A stretch of 39,289 nucleotides of DNA from Gammaproteobacteria bacterium (GCA_009842505.1 VYFG01000042.1:1-39289), one strand, 5' to 3'. Numbered from the stretch's first letter, positions 7,720 to 15,524 are shown. Notes: generated by a model not told the origin, from the sequence alone. Translations and numbers: made by a program.

Positions 7720-9096
7720 ATGGCGAAACAATCCGTCAAAACCCGGTTCGTCTGCAGCGACTGCGGCGCCGAATCGGCAAAATGGACCGGGCAGTGCATG
7801 GAGTGCGGTGCCTGGAACACCCTGTCGGAATTCTCTGTCCGCGCAGACCGGGAGGTGACCCGGTTTTCTGGATTGGCAACTGGTTCCCAGGTGCAAAGGC
7901 TGGATCAGGTTGAAAGCGCCGACCTGCGCCGGCTGCCAAGCGGCAGCGGCGAACTGGACCGCGTTCTCGGGGGCGGACTGGTTCCCGGTTCCGTGGTGCT
8001 GATCGGCGGGGATCCGGGCATCGGCAAGTCCACCTTGCTGCTGCAGTATCTTTCTGTGATCGGCCGGGAGCATGTCGTGCTGTATGCCAGCGGCGAGGAA
8101 TCCGCGGAACAGATTGCGTATCGGGCAAAGAGACTGGATATCGATGGCCGGAATCTGCTGCTGCTGGCCGAGAACCGCCTGGAGGATGTCCTCGATGCCG
8201 CCGCCAGGAACCAACCGTCCGTGCTCGTTGTCGATTCAATCCAGACATTCTACAGCGACGTGCTGAGCGCGGCGCCCGGCAGTGTCTCCCAGGTGCGCGA
8301 ATGCGCCGCCAGGCTGGTCCGGCATGCCAAGCAGAGCGGTTCCGCCGTCATCCTGGTCGGGCACGTCACCAAGGAGGGTTCCCTGGCCGGGCCAAGGATC
8401 CTGGAACACATGGTGGACAGCGTACTGTACTTCGAAGGTGACAGCAGCAGCAGTTTCCGCCTCATCCGTGCGATCAAGAACCGGTTCGGAGCAGTCAACG
8501 AAATCGGTGTCTTCGCCATGACCGAGCAGGGCCTGCGCGACGTGCAGAATCCATCCGCCATGTTCGTCAGCCGGCATGGCGCGGCTCGTCCCGGAAGTGT
8601 TGTTCTTGCCACCCAGGAAGGCACCCGGCCGTTGCTGGTGGAAGTCCAGGCGCTGGTGGATGACAGCGCACTGGCCAACCCGCGACGGCTCTGTGTCGGA
8701 CTTGAACAGAACCGTCTGGCCATGCTGCTGGCAATTGTCCACAGGCATGCCGGCATCTCCCTCAACAGCTACGATGTCTTCGCGAACGTGGCAGGAGGTG
8801 TTCGCGTCGTGGAGACCGGCGCCGATCTCGCCCTGCTGATGGCCATCCTGTCCAGTGTCAAGAACAGGGCCACAGGAAGCGACCTGGTCGTGTTCGGGGA
8901 GGTAGGCCTGTCGGGTGAACTGCGCCCTGTGCAGCGTGGAACCGACCGGTTGCGGGAGGCTAGAAAACTCGGTTTCGAGCGAGCCCTGATCCCGGCAGCG
9001 AACGCCCCCGACCGGCGCATCGCGAAGGATCTGTCCGGCCTGGAGATCCTGCCCGCACGCCGGATCGACGACGCAATCACCCTGTTTGATGTATGA
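7720..9096 (+). CDS. radA: DNA repair protein RadA (Sms)
   Basis: RadA is a DnaB-like hexameric ATPase that drives branch migration of recombination intermediates. The N-terminal zinc finger has C12, C15, C26 and C29. The RecA-like core has Walker A GGDPGIGKST (about 96-105) and the RadA signature KNRFG at 253-257. The C-terminal third is the Lon-protease-like scaffold domain, with ADLALLMAILSS and VVFGEVGLSGELRPV, lacking a working protease site as usual. Length 458 is standard. It starts 13 bases after alr and is probably the last gene of that transcript. Confidence 0.97.
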   Translation: MAKQSVKTRFVCSDCGAESAKWTGQCMECGAWNTLSEFSVRADREVTRFSGLATGSQVQRLDQVESADLRRLPSGSGELDRVLGGGLVPGSVVLIGGDPGIGKSTLLLQYLSVIGREHVVLYASGEESAEQIAYRAKRLDIDGRNLLLLAENRLEDVLDAAARNQPSVLVVDSIQTFYSDVLSAAPGSVSQVRECAARLVRHAKQSGSAVILVGHVTKEGSLAGPRILEHMVDSVLYFEGDSSSSFRLIRAIKNRFGAVNEIGVFAMTEQGLRDVQNPSAMFVSRHGAARPGSVVLATQEGTRPLLVEVQALVDDSALANPRRLCVGLEQNRLAMLLAIVHRHAGISLNSYDVFANVAGGVRVVETGADLALLMAILSSVKNRATGSDLVVFGEVGLSGELRPVQRGTDRLREARKLGFERALIPAANAPDRRIAKDLSGLEILPARRIDDAITLFDV

Positions 9097-9108
9097 TCCT
9101 GCATCAAA
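9085..9108 (+). other. Small inverted repeat spanning the radA stop
   Basis: TTTGATG (9085-9091) and CATCAAA (9102-9108) form a perfect 7-bp stem with a 10-base loop that contains the radA TGA. No T-run follows. It could be a weak terminator or a mark of the promoter for the FKBP gene downstream. Confidence 0.25.
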
Positions 9109-9135
9109 GACCTTCCCCATTTCCAGGTAATCAAC

Positions 9136-9840
9136 ATGTCCTCCTACTGTGTTCGTACACTCCTGCTGCCTGTCATGCTGGTGCTGTGCACCACTGCCGC
9201 CGCCCAGCAAACCAGCCTGCAAACCGACCAGCAGAAGTACGGCTATGCCGTGGGCACCCGGATCGCGGCCCAACTCATGGCCCAGTTCAGCCAGGATGGA
9301 AGCGGCATCGACATGCAGGCGTTGGCTGCCGGCATCAGCGACGTGGTCAACGGCGGCAGCCGGTTGATGACGGACGAGGAGGCGTTCCAGATAATCGAGA
9401 ACCGCCAGGCGGCGGTGCAGCAGGAAGCTGAGGCGCGGGCGGAAGCTGTGGCGATGGCGGGTGCCGAGTGGCGGGCCGAGAACCGCAAGCAGGATGGGGT
9501 TTCACAAACGGAATCCGGACTGCAGTATTCGGTCATCATCAGCGGCGAAGCCTCCGCACCCAGTCCGGGACCCGATGATACGGTCGTCGTGCATTATCGG
9601 GGAACATTTCTCGATGGCACCGAGTTCGACAGCTCCTATTCACGCGGCGTTCCGGCCACGTTCTCGCTGAACGGCATTATCCCGGGCTGGCAGGAAGCCT
9701 TGCAGCTCATGCGTGCCGGTGACAAGTGGAACGTGGTGATTCCGCCTGAACTCGCCTATGGTCCACGCGGTTCCGGGGCAATCGGGCCCAATGAAACGCT
9801 CCTGTTCGAAATCGAATTGCTTGAAGTCAAGGGTGGGTGA
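9136..9840 (+). CDS. FKBP-type peptidyl-prolyl isomerase, exported (Mip/FkpA-like)
   Basis: The protein catalyses cis-trans isomerization of prolyl bonds in exported proteins. It has a signal peptide (hydrophobic core LLLPVMLVLCTTAAA, cleavage near residue 24), a helical N-terminal dimerization region (about 27-120) with the YGYAVGTRIAAQL start typical of Mip and FkpA, and a C-terminal FKBP domain (about 130-232). The FKBP core is complete: VVVHYRGTFLDGTEFDSS, FSLNGIIPGWQEAL, and PPELAYGPRGSGAIGPNETL. AGGT lies 8-11 bases before the ATG. It sits alone between radA and a second exported protein, and likely acts in the periplasm or on the outer surface. Confidence 0.93.
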   Translation: MSSYCVRTLLLPVMLVLCTTAAAQQTSLQTDQQKYGYAVGTRIAAQLMAQFSQDGSGIDMQALAAGISDVVNGGSRLMTDEEAFQIIENRQAAVQQEAEARAEAVAMAGAEWRAENRKQDGVSQTESGLQYSVIISGEASAPSPGPDDTVVVHYRGTFLDGTEFDSSYSRGVPATFSLNGIIPGWQEALQLMRAGDKWNVVIPPELAYGPRGSGAIGPNETLLFEIELLEVKGG

Positions 9841-9931
9841 TGAATTCCATTCCTGGCAGTTTGAATTCAGTTGGGCTTCAGCTTTGGGGAATTAAGCTGG
9901 CACCGTAACAACCACTCTCACGGAGTCCGAA

Positions 9932-10453
9932 ATGAAAATGATCAGACTGATGGCTGTACCGCTCGTCGCAGTTGCCATGGTCACCCATGCCGAGTCCGGC
10001 CAGGGGATCATCGATGAGGCAACCGTTCTCAAGGCCGAACCGATCTACCGGACGGTCAGGATCAATGAACCTGTGGAGGAATGCTGGGAAGAACAGGTAC
10101 AGGTACCGGCAAACAGCGGCTACGAATCCCATACCCCCAAGATCGTCGGTGCCCTCGTGGGTGCGGCAGTGGGTAATGAGTTCGGCAAGGGCCGCGGCAA
10201 GGACCTGGCCACCGTAGCCGGCGCTGTGCTTGGCGGATCCATCGGCCGCGACGTCCAGGCCAACTCCCGAAGCAACAACAGCCGGGTGGTGTACGAGCAA
10301 CACTGCGAGATGGTGGATCGCTACCGCACCGAGGAACGGCTGGTGGGCTATGACGTTACCTACCGGTATCATGACAACGTGTTCTACGCGTTTACCGATC
10401 ATGATCCTGGTCAGGTCATCACGGTCAGCGTCAGTGTCCAGCCGGCGGAATAG
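9932..10453 (+). CDS. Exported glycine-zipper (2TM) domain protein
   Basis: The 173-residue product has a signal peptide (MKMIRLMAVPLVAVAMVTHA, cleavage near residue 20) followed by a glycine-zipper segment at about 70-105, seen as VGALVGAAVGNEFGKGRG and VAGAVLGGSIGRDV. This pattern marks the 'glycine zipper 2TM' family of periplasmic or outer-membrane-associated proteins related to the SlyB group. There is no lipobox cysteine, so it is not a lipoprotein. A cysteine near residue 51 and another near 120 flank the zipper and could form a disulfide. GGAG lies 9 bases before the ATG. Its exact role is unknown; a structural envelope function is the usual view. Confidence 0.8.
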   Translation: MKMIRLMAVPLVAVAMVTHAESGQGIIDEATVLKAEPIYRTVRINEPVEECWEEQVQVPANSGYESHTPKIVGALVGAAVGNEFGKGRGKDLATVAGAVLGGSIGRDVQANSRSNNSRVVYEQHCEMVDRYRTEERLVGYDVTYRYHDNVFYAFTDHDPGQVITVSVSVQPAE

Positions 10454-10488
10454 CACGGGCAACGTACATTCCGGATCCGATTTCCGCC

Positions 10489-10534
10489 GCGCGGTTCCCC
10501 CGCCGCCCCTGCGCGGCGGGGCTTGTGACCGCGC
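10489..10534 (+). terminator. Two-step GC-rich hairpin after the glycine-zipper gene
   Basis: A perfect 9-bp inner stem, CCCCGCCGC (10498-10506) with GCGGCGGGG (10513-10521), is enclosed by a 7-bp outer stem, GCGCGGT (10489-10495) with ACCGCGC (10528-10534). It lies 36 bases after the stop. No T-run follows, so termination would need Rho, or the hairpin only protects the mRNA end. It overlaps the likely -35 box of the next operon. Confidence 0.5.
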
Positions 10535-10551
10535 ACCCCTGCATTTACACT
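10523..10551 (+). promoter_or_regulatory. Candidate promoter of the PepSY-like/phoP/phoQ operon
   Basis: TTGTGA (10523-10528) and TACACT (10546-10551) are 17 bases apart, each matching four of six consensus bases. Transcription would start near 10558, giving a leader of about 80 bases before the small exported protein gene. That leader holds several short inverted repeats, including GTCCC/GGGAC (10584-10598) and the 12-bp palindrome GGAAACGTTTCC (10601-10612). No TGTTTA direct repeats of an enterobacterial PhoP box are visible. Confidence 0.45.
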
Positions 10552-10640
10552 GTCCTCATCGTGGAAGTCAGGGGTAAAAACCCGTCCCCCTGCGGGACCA
10601 GGAAACGTTTCCCACTGCCGGTCAACCGCGATCACTTCGT

Positions 10641-10973
10641 ATGCGACTGAGAGCAAAATCCGCAGCTGTTCAATTCCGGTATTACGGGGCAATGCTCGCC
10701 GCCGCCTCGTTACTGGTGCCGGGAACGGCAGCCGCGCTGGACCCCGATGGCGGTGTCGCGCAGGATGGCTTCAGCATATCCGTGGATACCACCAGCATGG
10801 ACGACGTCGCCCGCATGATCAGACGCCACAAGCGATGGGAAATCCTGGACGCCAGACAGCGTCTGAAGGGCAGCGAGATGCGTTACCGCTTCAAGTTGAT
10901 CAACAACACCGGGAAGGTCATGATCATCAGCATCGATCCCAGGAATCCCAATTTGCGGAAACTCGAGCAATAG
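10641..10973 (+). CDS. Small exported PepSY-like protein next to phoPQ
   Basis: The 110-residue product has an N-terminal hydrophobic signal (about 16-34, AMLAAASLLVPGTAAA) and a single small domain. The pattern VARMIRRHKRWEILDARQ, then MRYRFKLINNTGKVMIISIDP, resembles a PepSY repeat: a helix, a YRFKL-like strand and a final strand ending in an aspartate. PepSY proteins encoded beside two-component systems are thought to inhibit proteases or modulate the sensor, though this is rarely shown. It lies 36 bases before phoP on the same strand and probably shares its mRNA. There is no clear Shine-Dalgarno before the ATG. Confidence 0.65.
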   Translation: MRLRAKSAAVQFRYYGAMLAAASLLVPGTAAALDPDGGVAQDGFSISVDTTSMDDVARMIRRHKRWEILDARQRLKGSEMRYRFKLINNTGKVMIISIDPRNPNLRKLEQ

Positions 10974-10981
10974 GCAGTTCC

Positions 10982-10999
10982 GCCGGATCGTGATCCGGC
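10982..10999 (+). promoter_or_regulatory. Perfect 8-bp dyad just before the phoP start
   Basis: GCCGGATC (10982-10989) and GATCCGGC (10992-10999) are exact inverse complements separated by GT. The dyad ends 10 bases before the phoP ATG, where a Shine-Dalgarno would normally be; none is visible. It could be an operator for a dimeric regulator, possibly PhoP itself, or an RNA hairpin limiting phoP translation. Confidence 0.5.
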
Positions 11000-11009
11000 T
11001 CACGTACCC

Positions 11010-11684
11010 ATGCGCATACTGATTGTCGAAGACGAAAGCACTCTGCGCGAACAACTGGTCACCAAGTTTCGGCAGAAGGGTTTCGCCGTCGACGAAGCGA
11101 GAGACGGCGAGGAGGCGTTGTATTATGCCCGGGAATATCCCGTAGACGTTGCGGTTGTCGACATCGGCCTGCCAAGGCTCTCCGGCATCGAGGTGATCAA
11201 GCGGATGCGAAGCGAGGGCATCGAATACCCTGTCATCATTCTGACCGCCAGGTCCCGCTGGCAGGAAAAGGTGGAGGGACTGGATGCGGGGGCTGACGAC
11301 TACCTTGCCAAGCCGTTTCATTTCGAGGAACTGCATGCGCGGGTTTCCGCACTGATCCGGCGGTCCGCCGGGCTGCCGAGCCCGGTGATCGAGATCGGTC
11401 CGGTCAGAATGGACACCCGCTCCCAGATGGTGTCCGTGGGCGGCCGCAACCTGGACCTGACCGCGTTCGAGTACCGTCTGCTCCATTACCTGATGCTGAA
11501 CCGGGGCAAGGTGGTCTCGAAGATGGAACTGACCGAACACCTTTACGATGAGGACTCGGACAGGGACAGCAATGTCATCGAGGTGTTCGTCGGCAGGTTG
11601 CGGAAGAAGCTGGACCATGACGGGTCTTTCAATCCCATCGAGACACTGCGGGGCCGGGGGTACCGGTATTCGTCAACGATGTGA
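11010..11684 (+). CDS. phoP: OmpR/PhoP-family response regulator
   Basis: This 224-residue transcription regulator has a receiver domain (1-115) with acidic residues E7 and D8, phosphorylation site D51 in VVDIGLPRLSG, T79 and K101 in LAKPF. The C-terminal winged helix (about 125-222) has FEYRLLHYLMLNRGKVVSKMELTEHLY and the recognition region SNVIEVFVGRLRKKL. Closest in style to PhoP/QseB proteins. The downstream gene overlaps it (GTG within its last codons) and encodes the matching sensor. By analogy it may respond to divalent cations or envelope stress, but the signal cannot be read here. No Shine-Dalgarno is seen; a perfect dyad occupies that place. Confidence 0.92.
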   Translation: MRILIVEDESTLREQLVTKFRQKGFAVDEARDGEEALYYAREYPVDVAVVDIGLPRLSGIEVIKRMRSEGIEYPVIILTARSRWQEKVEGLDAGADDYLAKPFHFEELHARVSALIRRSAGLPSPVIEIGPVRMDTRSQMVSVGGRNLDLTAFEYRLLHYLMLNRGKVVSKMELTEHLYDEDSDRDSNVIEVFVGRLRKKLDHDGSFNPIETLRGRGYRYSSTM

Positions 11685-13048
11685 GCACACTGTCCCTCAG
11701 GAAGCGGCTGCTTCTGGCTGCCGCGATCATTCTGGTCACCTTTCTCGGCCTGGCGGGATTCGCCCTTGACCGGGCCTTTATCAGCAGCGCGGAAGTCTCC
11801 CTGCGCAACCAGTTCCGAACCCAGACCCTGGCACTGCTGTCGGTCCTGGAAGTGGAAGCCGGGGAGCGCATCGTCCTGCCGGAACTGCTGCCGGAGGCGC
11901 GTCTGATGGTGCCCAATTCCGGGCTCTATGCCTTCATCGTCGATGAAACCGGGCGTCTCGTCTGGCAATCCGGGTCGTCCATCGGCCTGGAGATGCCCGC
12001 CCCGGTCGGGGAGGCCGTGGGTTCCAGCGCATTCGTCCGTACCGGCGACTCCCTGTACGGGCCGTTCCAGTACAGTTTCCCCACCATCTGGGAGACCGAG
12101 GATGGCGTGGAACACCGGTTCACCCTGGTGATGCTTGAGGCCAGCGACCATTTCGGGGCGTTTGTTTCCGAACATCGCAACAAGATCATTCTCTGGCTAG
12201 GGCTGGTGGGCGTGTTCCTGCTGCTGACCCTGATGGCGGTTCTCCGGTGGGGCCTGACTCCGCTGGACCGGGTGAGCCAGGAGATCGACCAGGTGGAGCG
12301 CGGGTTCCAGGAGGGAATATCGGGGAGCTATCCGAGGGAAATCGCCCAGCTCAGCGAACGGATCAACCTGTTCATCCGCAATGAACGGAACAACCTGATG
12401 CGGTACCGGAACACGCTGGATGATCTTGCCCACAGCCTGAAAACGCCGCTGGCAGTCATCCGGGGCATGACCGAGGATGACCGGCCGATTCCCCCGGGGG
12501 AGCTTGCGAAGTACGTGGATCGGATGGGGAATATCGTGGACTACCAGTTGAAAAGAGCGGCCTCGTCCCGCATATCCCTGATCCACACCCGGGTGGACAT
12601 CCAGCCGCTGGTCAGCCGTGTTCTGGAATCGCTGGGCAAGGTCTACGCGGAACGGAACCTTTCCCTGGAATCCGGGGTGACGCCGGAACTCAGGTTCTAC
12701 GGCGAGGAATCCGACCTGGTGGAGCTTCTCGGCAACCTTCTCGATAATGCCTGCAAGTGGGCAGTGTCCTCGGTGTCCTGCCGGATCACCGCCCCGGCGG
12801 AGGAGCGGGAGGAATACCGGGGCATCCGCATTGTCGTCGAGGACGACGGTCCCGGCATCCGGGAGGATGACCGCAAGGAGGTCCTGAGGCGCGGCGTCCG
12901 TGCGGACCAGCGGGTGGATGGCCAGGGTATCGGTCTCGCGATCTGCCAGGAGATCGTGGCTTCCTACCGCGGCAGCCTGTCAGTCGGGGAAAGTTCCCTG
13001 GGCGGAGCTTCGGTCGTCGCGACACTCAGGCATCCGCTGAACGGCTGA
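11681..13048 (+). CDS. phoQ: PhoQ-like membrane sensor histidine kinase
   Basis: The 455-residue kinase has a membrane segment at about 8-28, a periplasmic sensor region of about 135 residues, a second membrane segment at about 168-189, a HAMP-like linker, and a cytoplasmic kinase. The phospho-acceptor is H251 in LDDLAHSLKTPLAVIRG, the form seen in PhoQ proteins. The ATPase domain has the N-box LLGNLLDNACKWA, DDGPGI and GQGIGLAI. I use the GTG at 11681, overlapping the phoP stop by four bases. The periplasmic part has fewer clustered acidic residues than enteric PhoQ, so the ligand may differ. The 3' end lies within a 13-bp inverted repeat shared with the convergent gene. Confidence 0.9.
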   Translation: MSTLSLRKRLLLAAAIILVTFLGLAGFALDRAFISSAEVSLRNQFRTQTLALLSVLEVEAGERIVLPELLPEARLMVPNSGLYAFIVDETGRLVWQSGSSIGLEMPAPVGEAVGSSAFVRTGDSLYGPFQYSFPTIWETEDGVEHRFTLVMLEASDHFGAFVSEHRNKIILWLGLVGVFLLLTLMAVLRWGLTPLDRVSQEIDQVERGFQEGISGSYPREIAQLSERINLFIRNERNNLMRYRNTLDDLAHSLKTPLAVIRGMTEDDRPIPPGELAKYVDRMGNIVDYQLKRAASSRISLIHTRVDIQPLVSRVLESLGKVYAERNLSLESGVTPELRFYGEESDLVELLGNLLDNACKWAVSSVSCRITAPAEEREEYRGIRIVVEDDGPGIREDDRKEVLRRGVRADQRVDGQGIGLAICQEIVASYRGSLSVGESSLGGASVVATLRHPLNG

Positions 13049-13067
13049 CCGGGTGTTCAGCGGATGC
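13030..13067. terminator. 13-bp hairpin shared by the convergent ends of phoQ and the PP2C gene
   Basis: GCATCCGCTGAAC (13030-13042) and GTTCAGCGGATGC (13055-13067) are perfect inverse complements with a 12-base loop. The phoQ stop falls in the loop and the stop of the convergent PP2C gene in the right arm. The hairpin forms on either transcript. T-runs are missing on both sides, so it is a bidirectional Rho-assisted terminator or mRNA-end protector. Confidence 0.65.
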
Positions 13068-13779
13068 GGACCAAGATGACCGAAACGTTATCCGGCGCCC
13101 CCGACTTCAGGCAGGCGTCGATCAGGCCTTCTACGCAGGATTCGGGATCTTCGGACCCGTGTGCCAGGATCCCGGCAATCTCCGTGTCCGCCACGACACC
13201 GCTCAGCCCGTCCGAGCACAGCATCAGGACATCACCCGGAAGCACCTCCCGATCCAGAATATCCGGCGCGCAGAGTGGCTGGGTGCCCAACGCCTTGTCC
13301 AACATGTGATGGCTGTAGTCCGGCACGATTCCGGCCGGGTTGCCACGCAGCAACCGGCTTGCCAGGGTGTGATCCTCGGTCAGTTGCGCAAGTTCCCCCT
13401 TGCGGAACCGGTAACACCTGGAGTCCCCGATGTGTCCGATGATGACGCGGCCGTTGCAGACATGGGCCGCCACCACGGTGGTGCCCATTCCTTCCATGTG
13501 TGAAAACTGCCGGCTGTTGGAATAGACCTCGGCATTGGCCGCATTCACGGCTTCCAGCATCTGGTCCGCCGCGTCCGCGGCGCCGGCGACCGCGGCCCGA
13601 TCCCCGAAATGGCGGGTGATTGCATCCACGGACATCCTGCTGGCAATCTCGCCCGCCTGGTGTCCCCCCAGTCCATCGGCCAGCACGGCGACATCGAGTT
13701 CCGGGACGATGCAGACACAGTCCTGGTTCATGCGCCGGACACTGCCTGTGTCCGTGGCTGCGGTCATGGTGTGATGCAT
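13057..13779 (-). CDS. PP2C-family serine/threonine phosphatase (Stp-type)
   Basis: The 240-residue soluble protein is a stand-alone bacterial PPM phosphatase that removes phosphate from serine or threonine, using two metal ions. Motifs are complete: TDTGSVRRMNQD near the start, ADGLGGHQAGEIAS with the metal-binding DG, GHIGDSRCYRFRKGEL, LTEDHTLASRLL, MLCSDGLSGVV and the final APDNVSVILV. Such proteins are often paired with a Hanks-type kinase or sit in type VI secretion loci; neither is present here. GGAGG lies 12 bases before the first ATG at 13779, and a second ATG follows four codons on. It starts 38 bases after dapD. Confidence 0.92.
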   Translation of the reverse strand: MHHTMTAATDTGSVRRMNQDCVCIVPELDVAVLADGLGGHQAGEIASRMSVDAITRHFGDRAAVAGAADAADQMLEAVNAANAEVYSNSRQFSHMEGMGTTVVAAHVCNGRVIIGHIGDSRCYRFRKGELAQLTEDHTLASRLLRGNPAGIVPDYSHHMLDKALGTQPLCAPDILDREVLPGDVLMLCSDGLSGVVADTEIAGILAHGSEDPESCVEGLIDACLKSGAPDNVSVILVRIR

Positions 13780-13817
13780 GTCTACAGCGGACCTCCGGGG
13801 ACCGATCTGCCGATGAT

Positions 13818-14639
13818 TCAGATGCCCCGCAGCAGTTCGTTGAGGCCCACCTTGCCGCGGGTCCTCTCATCGACCTTCTTCACGATCACCGCGCAATACA
13901 GACTGTGGCTGCCATCGTCGGCAGGCAGCGAACCGGAGACCACAACGGACCCGGGCGGTACCCGTCCATAACAGGTCTCGCCGGTTTCACGGTCATAAAT
14001 GCGGGTGCTTTGCCCGATGTAGACACCCATCGAAACCACCGAACCCGCGCCAACGACAACCCCCTCGACAATTTCACTGCGCGCGCCGATGAAGCAGTTG
14101 TCCTCGATTATGGTCGGGGAAGCCTGCAGCGGCTCGAGAACCCCGCCAATCCCCACTCCGCCCGAAAGGTGCACGTTTTCACCGATCTGCGCACAGGACC
14201 CCACGGTGGCCCAGGTATCCACCATCGTGCCCGCGCCGACCCAGGCGCCGATGTTGACATAACTCGGCATCAACACCACGTCCGGGGCGATATAGCAACC
14301 GCGCCGCACAAGGGCTGGGGGCACCACCCGGTAGCCCCCGGCACTGAAATCACTGTCGCCGAATTCGGCGAACTTGAGCGGGACCTTGTCGTAATAACGG
14401 GTGAAACCGCCCGGGATGACATGGTTCTCCTCGATACGAAAAGACAGCAGCACGGCCTTCTTCAGCCACTCATTGACCCGCCAGCCATCACCGTCGGGTT
14501 CGGCCACCCGTGCCTGTCCCGAATCCAGCAAGGCCACGGCATCATTCACCGCAGAGCGTACCTCGGTGGTGACGTTCTGGGGGTTGATCGTCGATCTTTG
14601 TTCCCAAATATCTTCAATAATATCTTCTATATCTTTCAT
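13818..14639 (-). CDS. dapD: 2,3,4,5-tetrahydropyridine-2,6-dicarboxylate N-succinyltransferase
   Basis: DapD transfers succinyl from succinyl-CoA to tetrahydrodipicolinate in the succinylase branch of lysine and diaminopimelate synthesis. The 273-residue product aligns closely with E. coli DapD throughout: [25 protein letters not shown], the left-handed beta-helix with [57 protein letters not shown], and [12 protein letters not shown] chose the ATG at 14639, which gives the E. coli N-terminus; another start at 14666 would add nine residues. The region before it is unusually AT-rich. A -10-like TATAAT on this strand (14709-14704) could drive it. Confidence 0.97.
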   Translation of the reverse strand: MKDIEDIIEDIWEQRSTINPQNVTTEVRSAVNDAVALLDSGQARVAEPDGDGWRVNEWLKKAVLLSFRIEENHVIPGGFTRYYDKVPLKFAEFGDSDFSAGGYRVVPPALVRRGCYIAPDVVLMPSYVNIGAWVGAGTMVDTWATVGSCAQIGENVHLSGGVGIGGVLEPLQASPTIIEDNCFIGARSEIVEGVVVGAGSVVSMGVYIGQSTRIYDRETGETCYGRVPPGSVVVSGSLPADDGSHSLYCAVIVKKVDERTRGKVGLNELLRGI

Positions 14640-14998
14640 AATTAATATTAAATTATGTTTCTGCACTCAAAACCAGCATTCTTCCCCGGCGAGCGGGACA
14701 TGGATTATATGTCATCCCGGGTGCACCGCACGTTCCATCCCCATCAGGCTGGATCCGACTGGCATGCGGCTATCCATCCTGACGAAAAGCATCATTCCCG
14801 GAACTGGTACTGGGATACCACGGCACCCTGCGGCAACCCCAGCCGGGGTAACCCGGCCCCGGTTTTAGCCATACCGGCACTGGTATTCTATTCCGGCGGC
14901 GAATCGGCTAAGCTTGATTGTCTTCGGTCGGCCTTAACAATTTTCTTGAAGTGGGAATTAGACTCACATGAATTTCTTTCCAATGTACGGGGGATAAA
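14640..14998. promoter_or_regulatory. Divergent dapD-bactofilin intergenic region
   Basis: This 359-base gap holds no convincing gene. For dapD there is an AT-rich leader and TATAAT on the minus strand (14709-14704), without a good -35. Two dyads lie farther on: TGGTA/TACCA (14805-14820, 6-base spacer) and ATACC/GGTAT (14871-14886, 6-base spacer), using half-sites like those flanking the methyltransferase gene. GCCGGG/CCCGGC (about 14843-14858) is another short hairpin. For the bactofilin gene, TTGAAG with TGAATT 17 bases later is a weak candidate promoter. Confidence 0.4.
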
Positions 14999-15451
14999 AT
15001 GGCCATATTTGATAAGTCTGAAAAACAAGCGGATTACGCATCAAACGTAACAACCATCGCAGCTGGAACCAGCATCGTCGGTAAAATAGACATCGAATGT
15101 GGCCTGCATATTGATGGCGAACTCGAAGGAGAGGTCAACTCCAAGGGCATCGTCAAGGTCGGCCAGACCGGTCTACTCAAGAGCACCCTGAAGGCCGAGA
15201 AGCTGGTTGTGACCGGCCGCTTCATCGGCACCGCCGACTGCGATCAGATCGAGCTGACCTCCGGCGGGGAGGCCGAAGGGAAACTCATTTCAGCCGGATT
15301 GACCATCGATGCCAACAGTTCGTTCCAGGGAGAAAGCATCCGACGCAAGCAAGGGGATACCACCAAGCTCCTGGATTTTTCAGCGGAGCCCGCGGTACGC
15401 AGCGGTGGTGCTGTAGTCAAGGATAAGCCTGCCGACAAGACCACCCCCTGA
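14999..15451 (+). CDS. Bactofilin (polymer-forming cytoskeletal protein)
   Basis: The 150-residue product is a bactofilin (DUF583). The core (about 17-120) is a right-handed beta-helix made of short repeats rich in G, V and I: TSIVGKIDIECGLHIDGELEGEV, then VKVGQTGLLKSTLKAEKLVVTGRFIG. Bactofilins polymerize without nucleotide and help place cell-wall or polar machinery. The N-terminus (MAIFDKSEKQ) lacks a transmembrane helix, and the C-terminal tail is polar, as usual. The ATG follows GGGGGATAA. No LytM peptidase gene, a frequent partner, is next to it. Confidence 0.93.
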   Translation: MAIFDKSEKQADYASNVTTIAAGTSIVGKIDIECGLHIDGELEGEVNSKGIVKVGQTGLLKSTLKAEKLVVTGRFIGTADCDQIELTSGGEAEGKLISAGLTIDANSSFQGESIRRKQGDTTKLLDFSAEPAVRSGGAVVKDKPADKTTP

Positions 15452-15460
15452 ACAATCTTC

Positions 15461-15497
15461 GGCCTGACCCCTGACCGGATGCGTACGCCGTCAGGCC
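15461..15497. terminator. Hairpin between the bactofilin gene and ccmI
   Basis: GGCCTGAC (15461-15468) and GTCAGGCC (15490-15497) form a perfect 8-bp stem with a 21-base loop; an alternative fold pairs CTGAC (15471-15475) with GTCAG. It lies 9 bases after the bactofilin stop and 27 bases after the end of convergent ccmI, so it could end both transcripts. No T-run is present. Confidence 0.45.
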
Positions 15498-15524
15498 CGT
15501 CCGCCTGCGGCGACCTGTGCCGGC

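Noticed and set aside
8236..9273. Minus-strand open frame of 345 codons antisense to radA
   Set aside because: radA has all zinc-finger, Walker and KNRFG motifs; the opposite frame is a shadow.
13620..14645. Plus-strand open frame of 341 codons antisense to dapD
   Set aside because: DapD matches its family over the full length; the opposite frame shows nothing.
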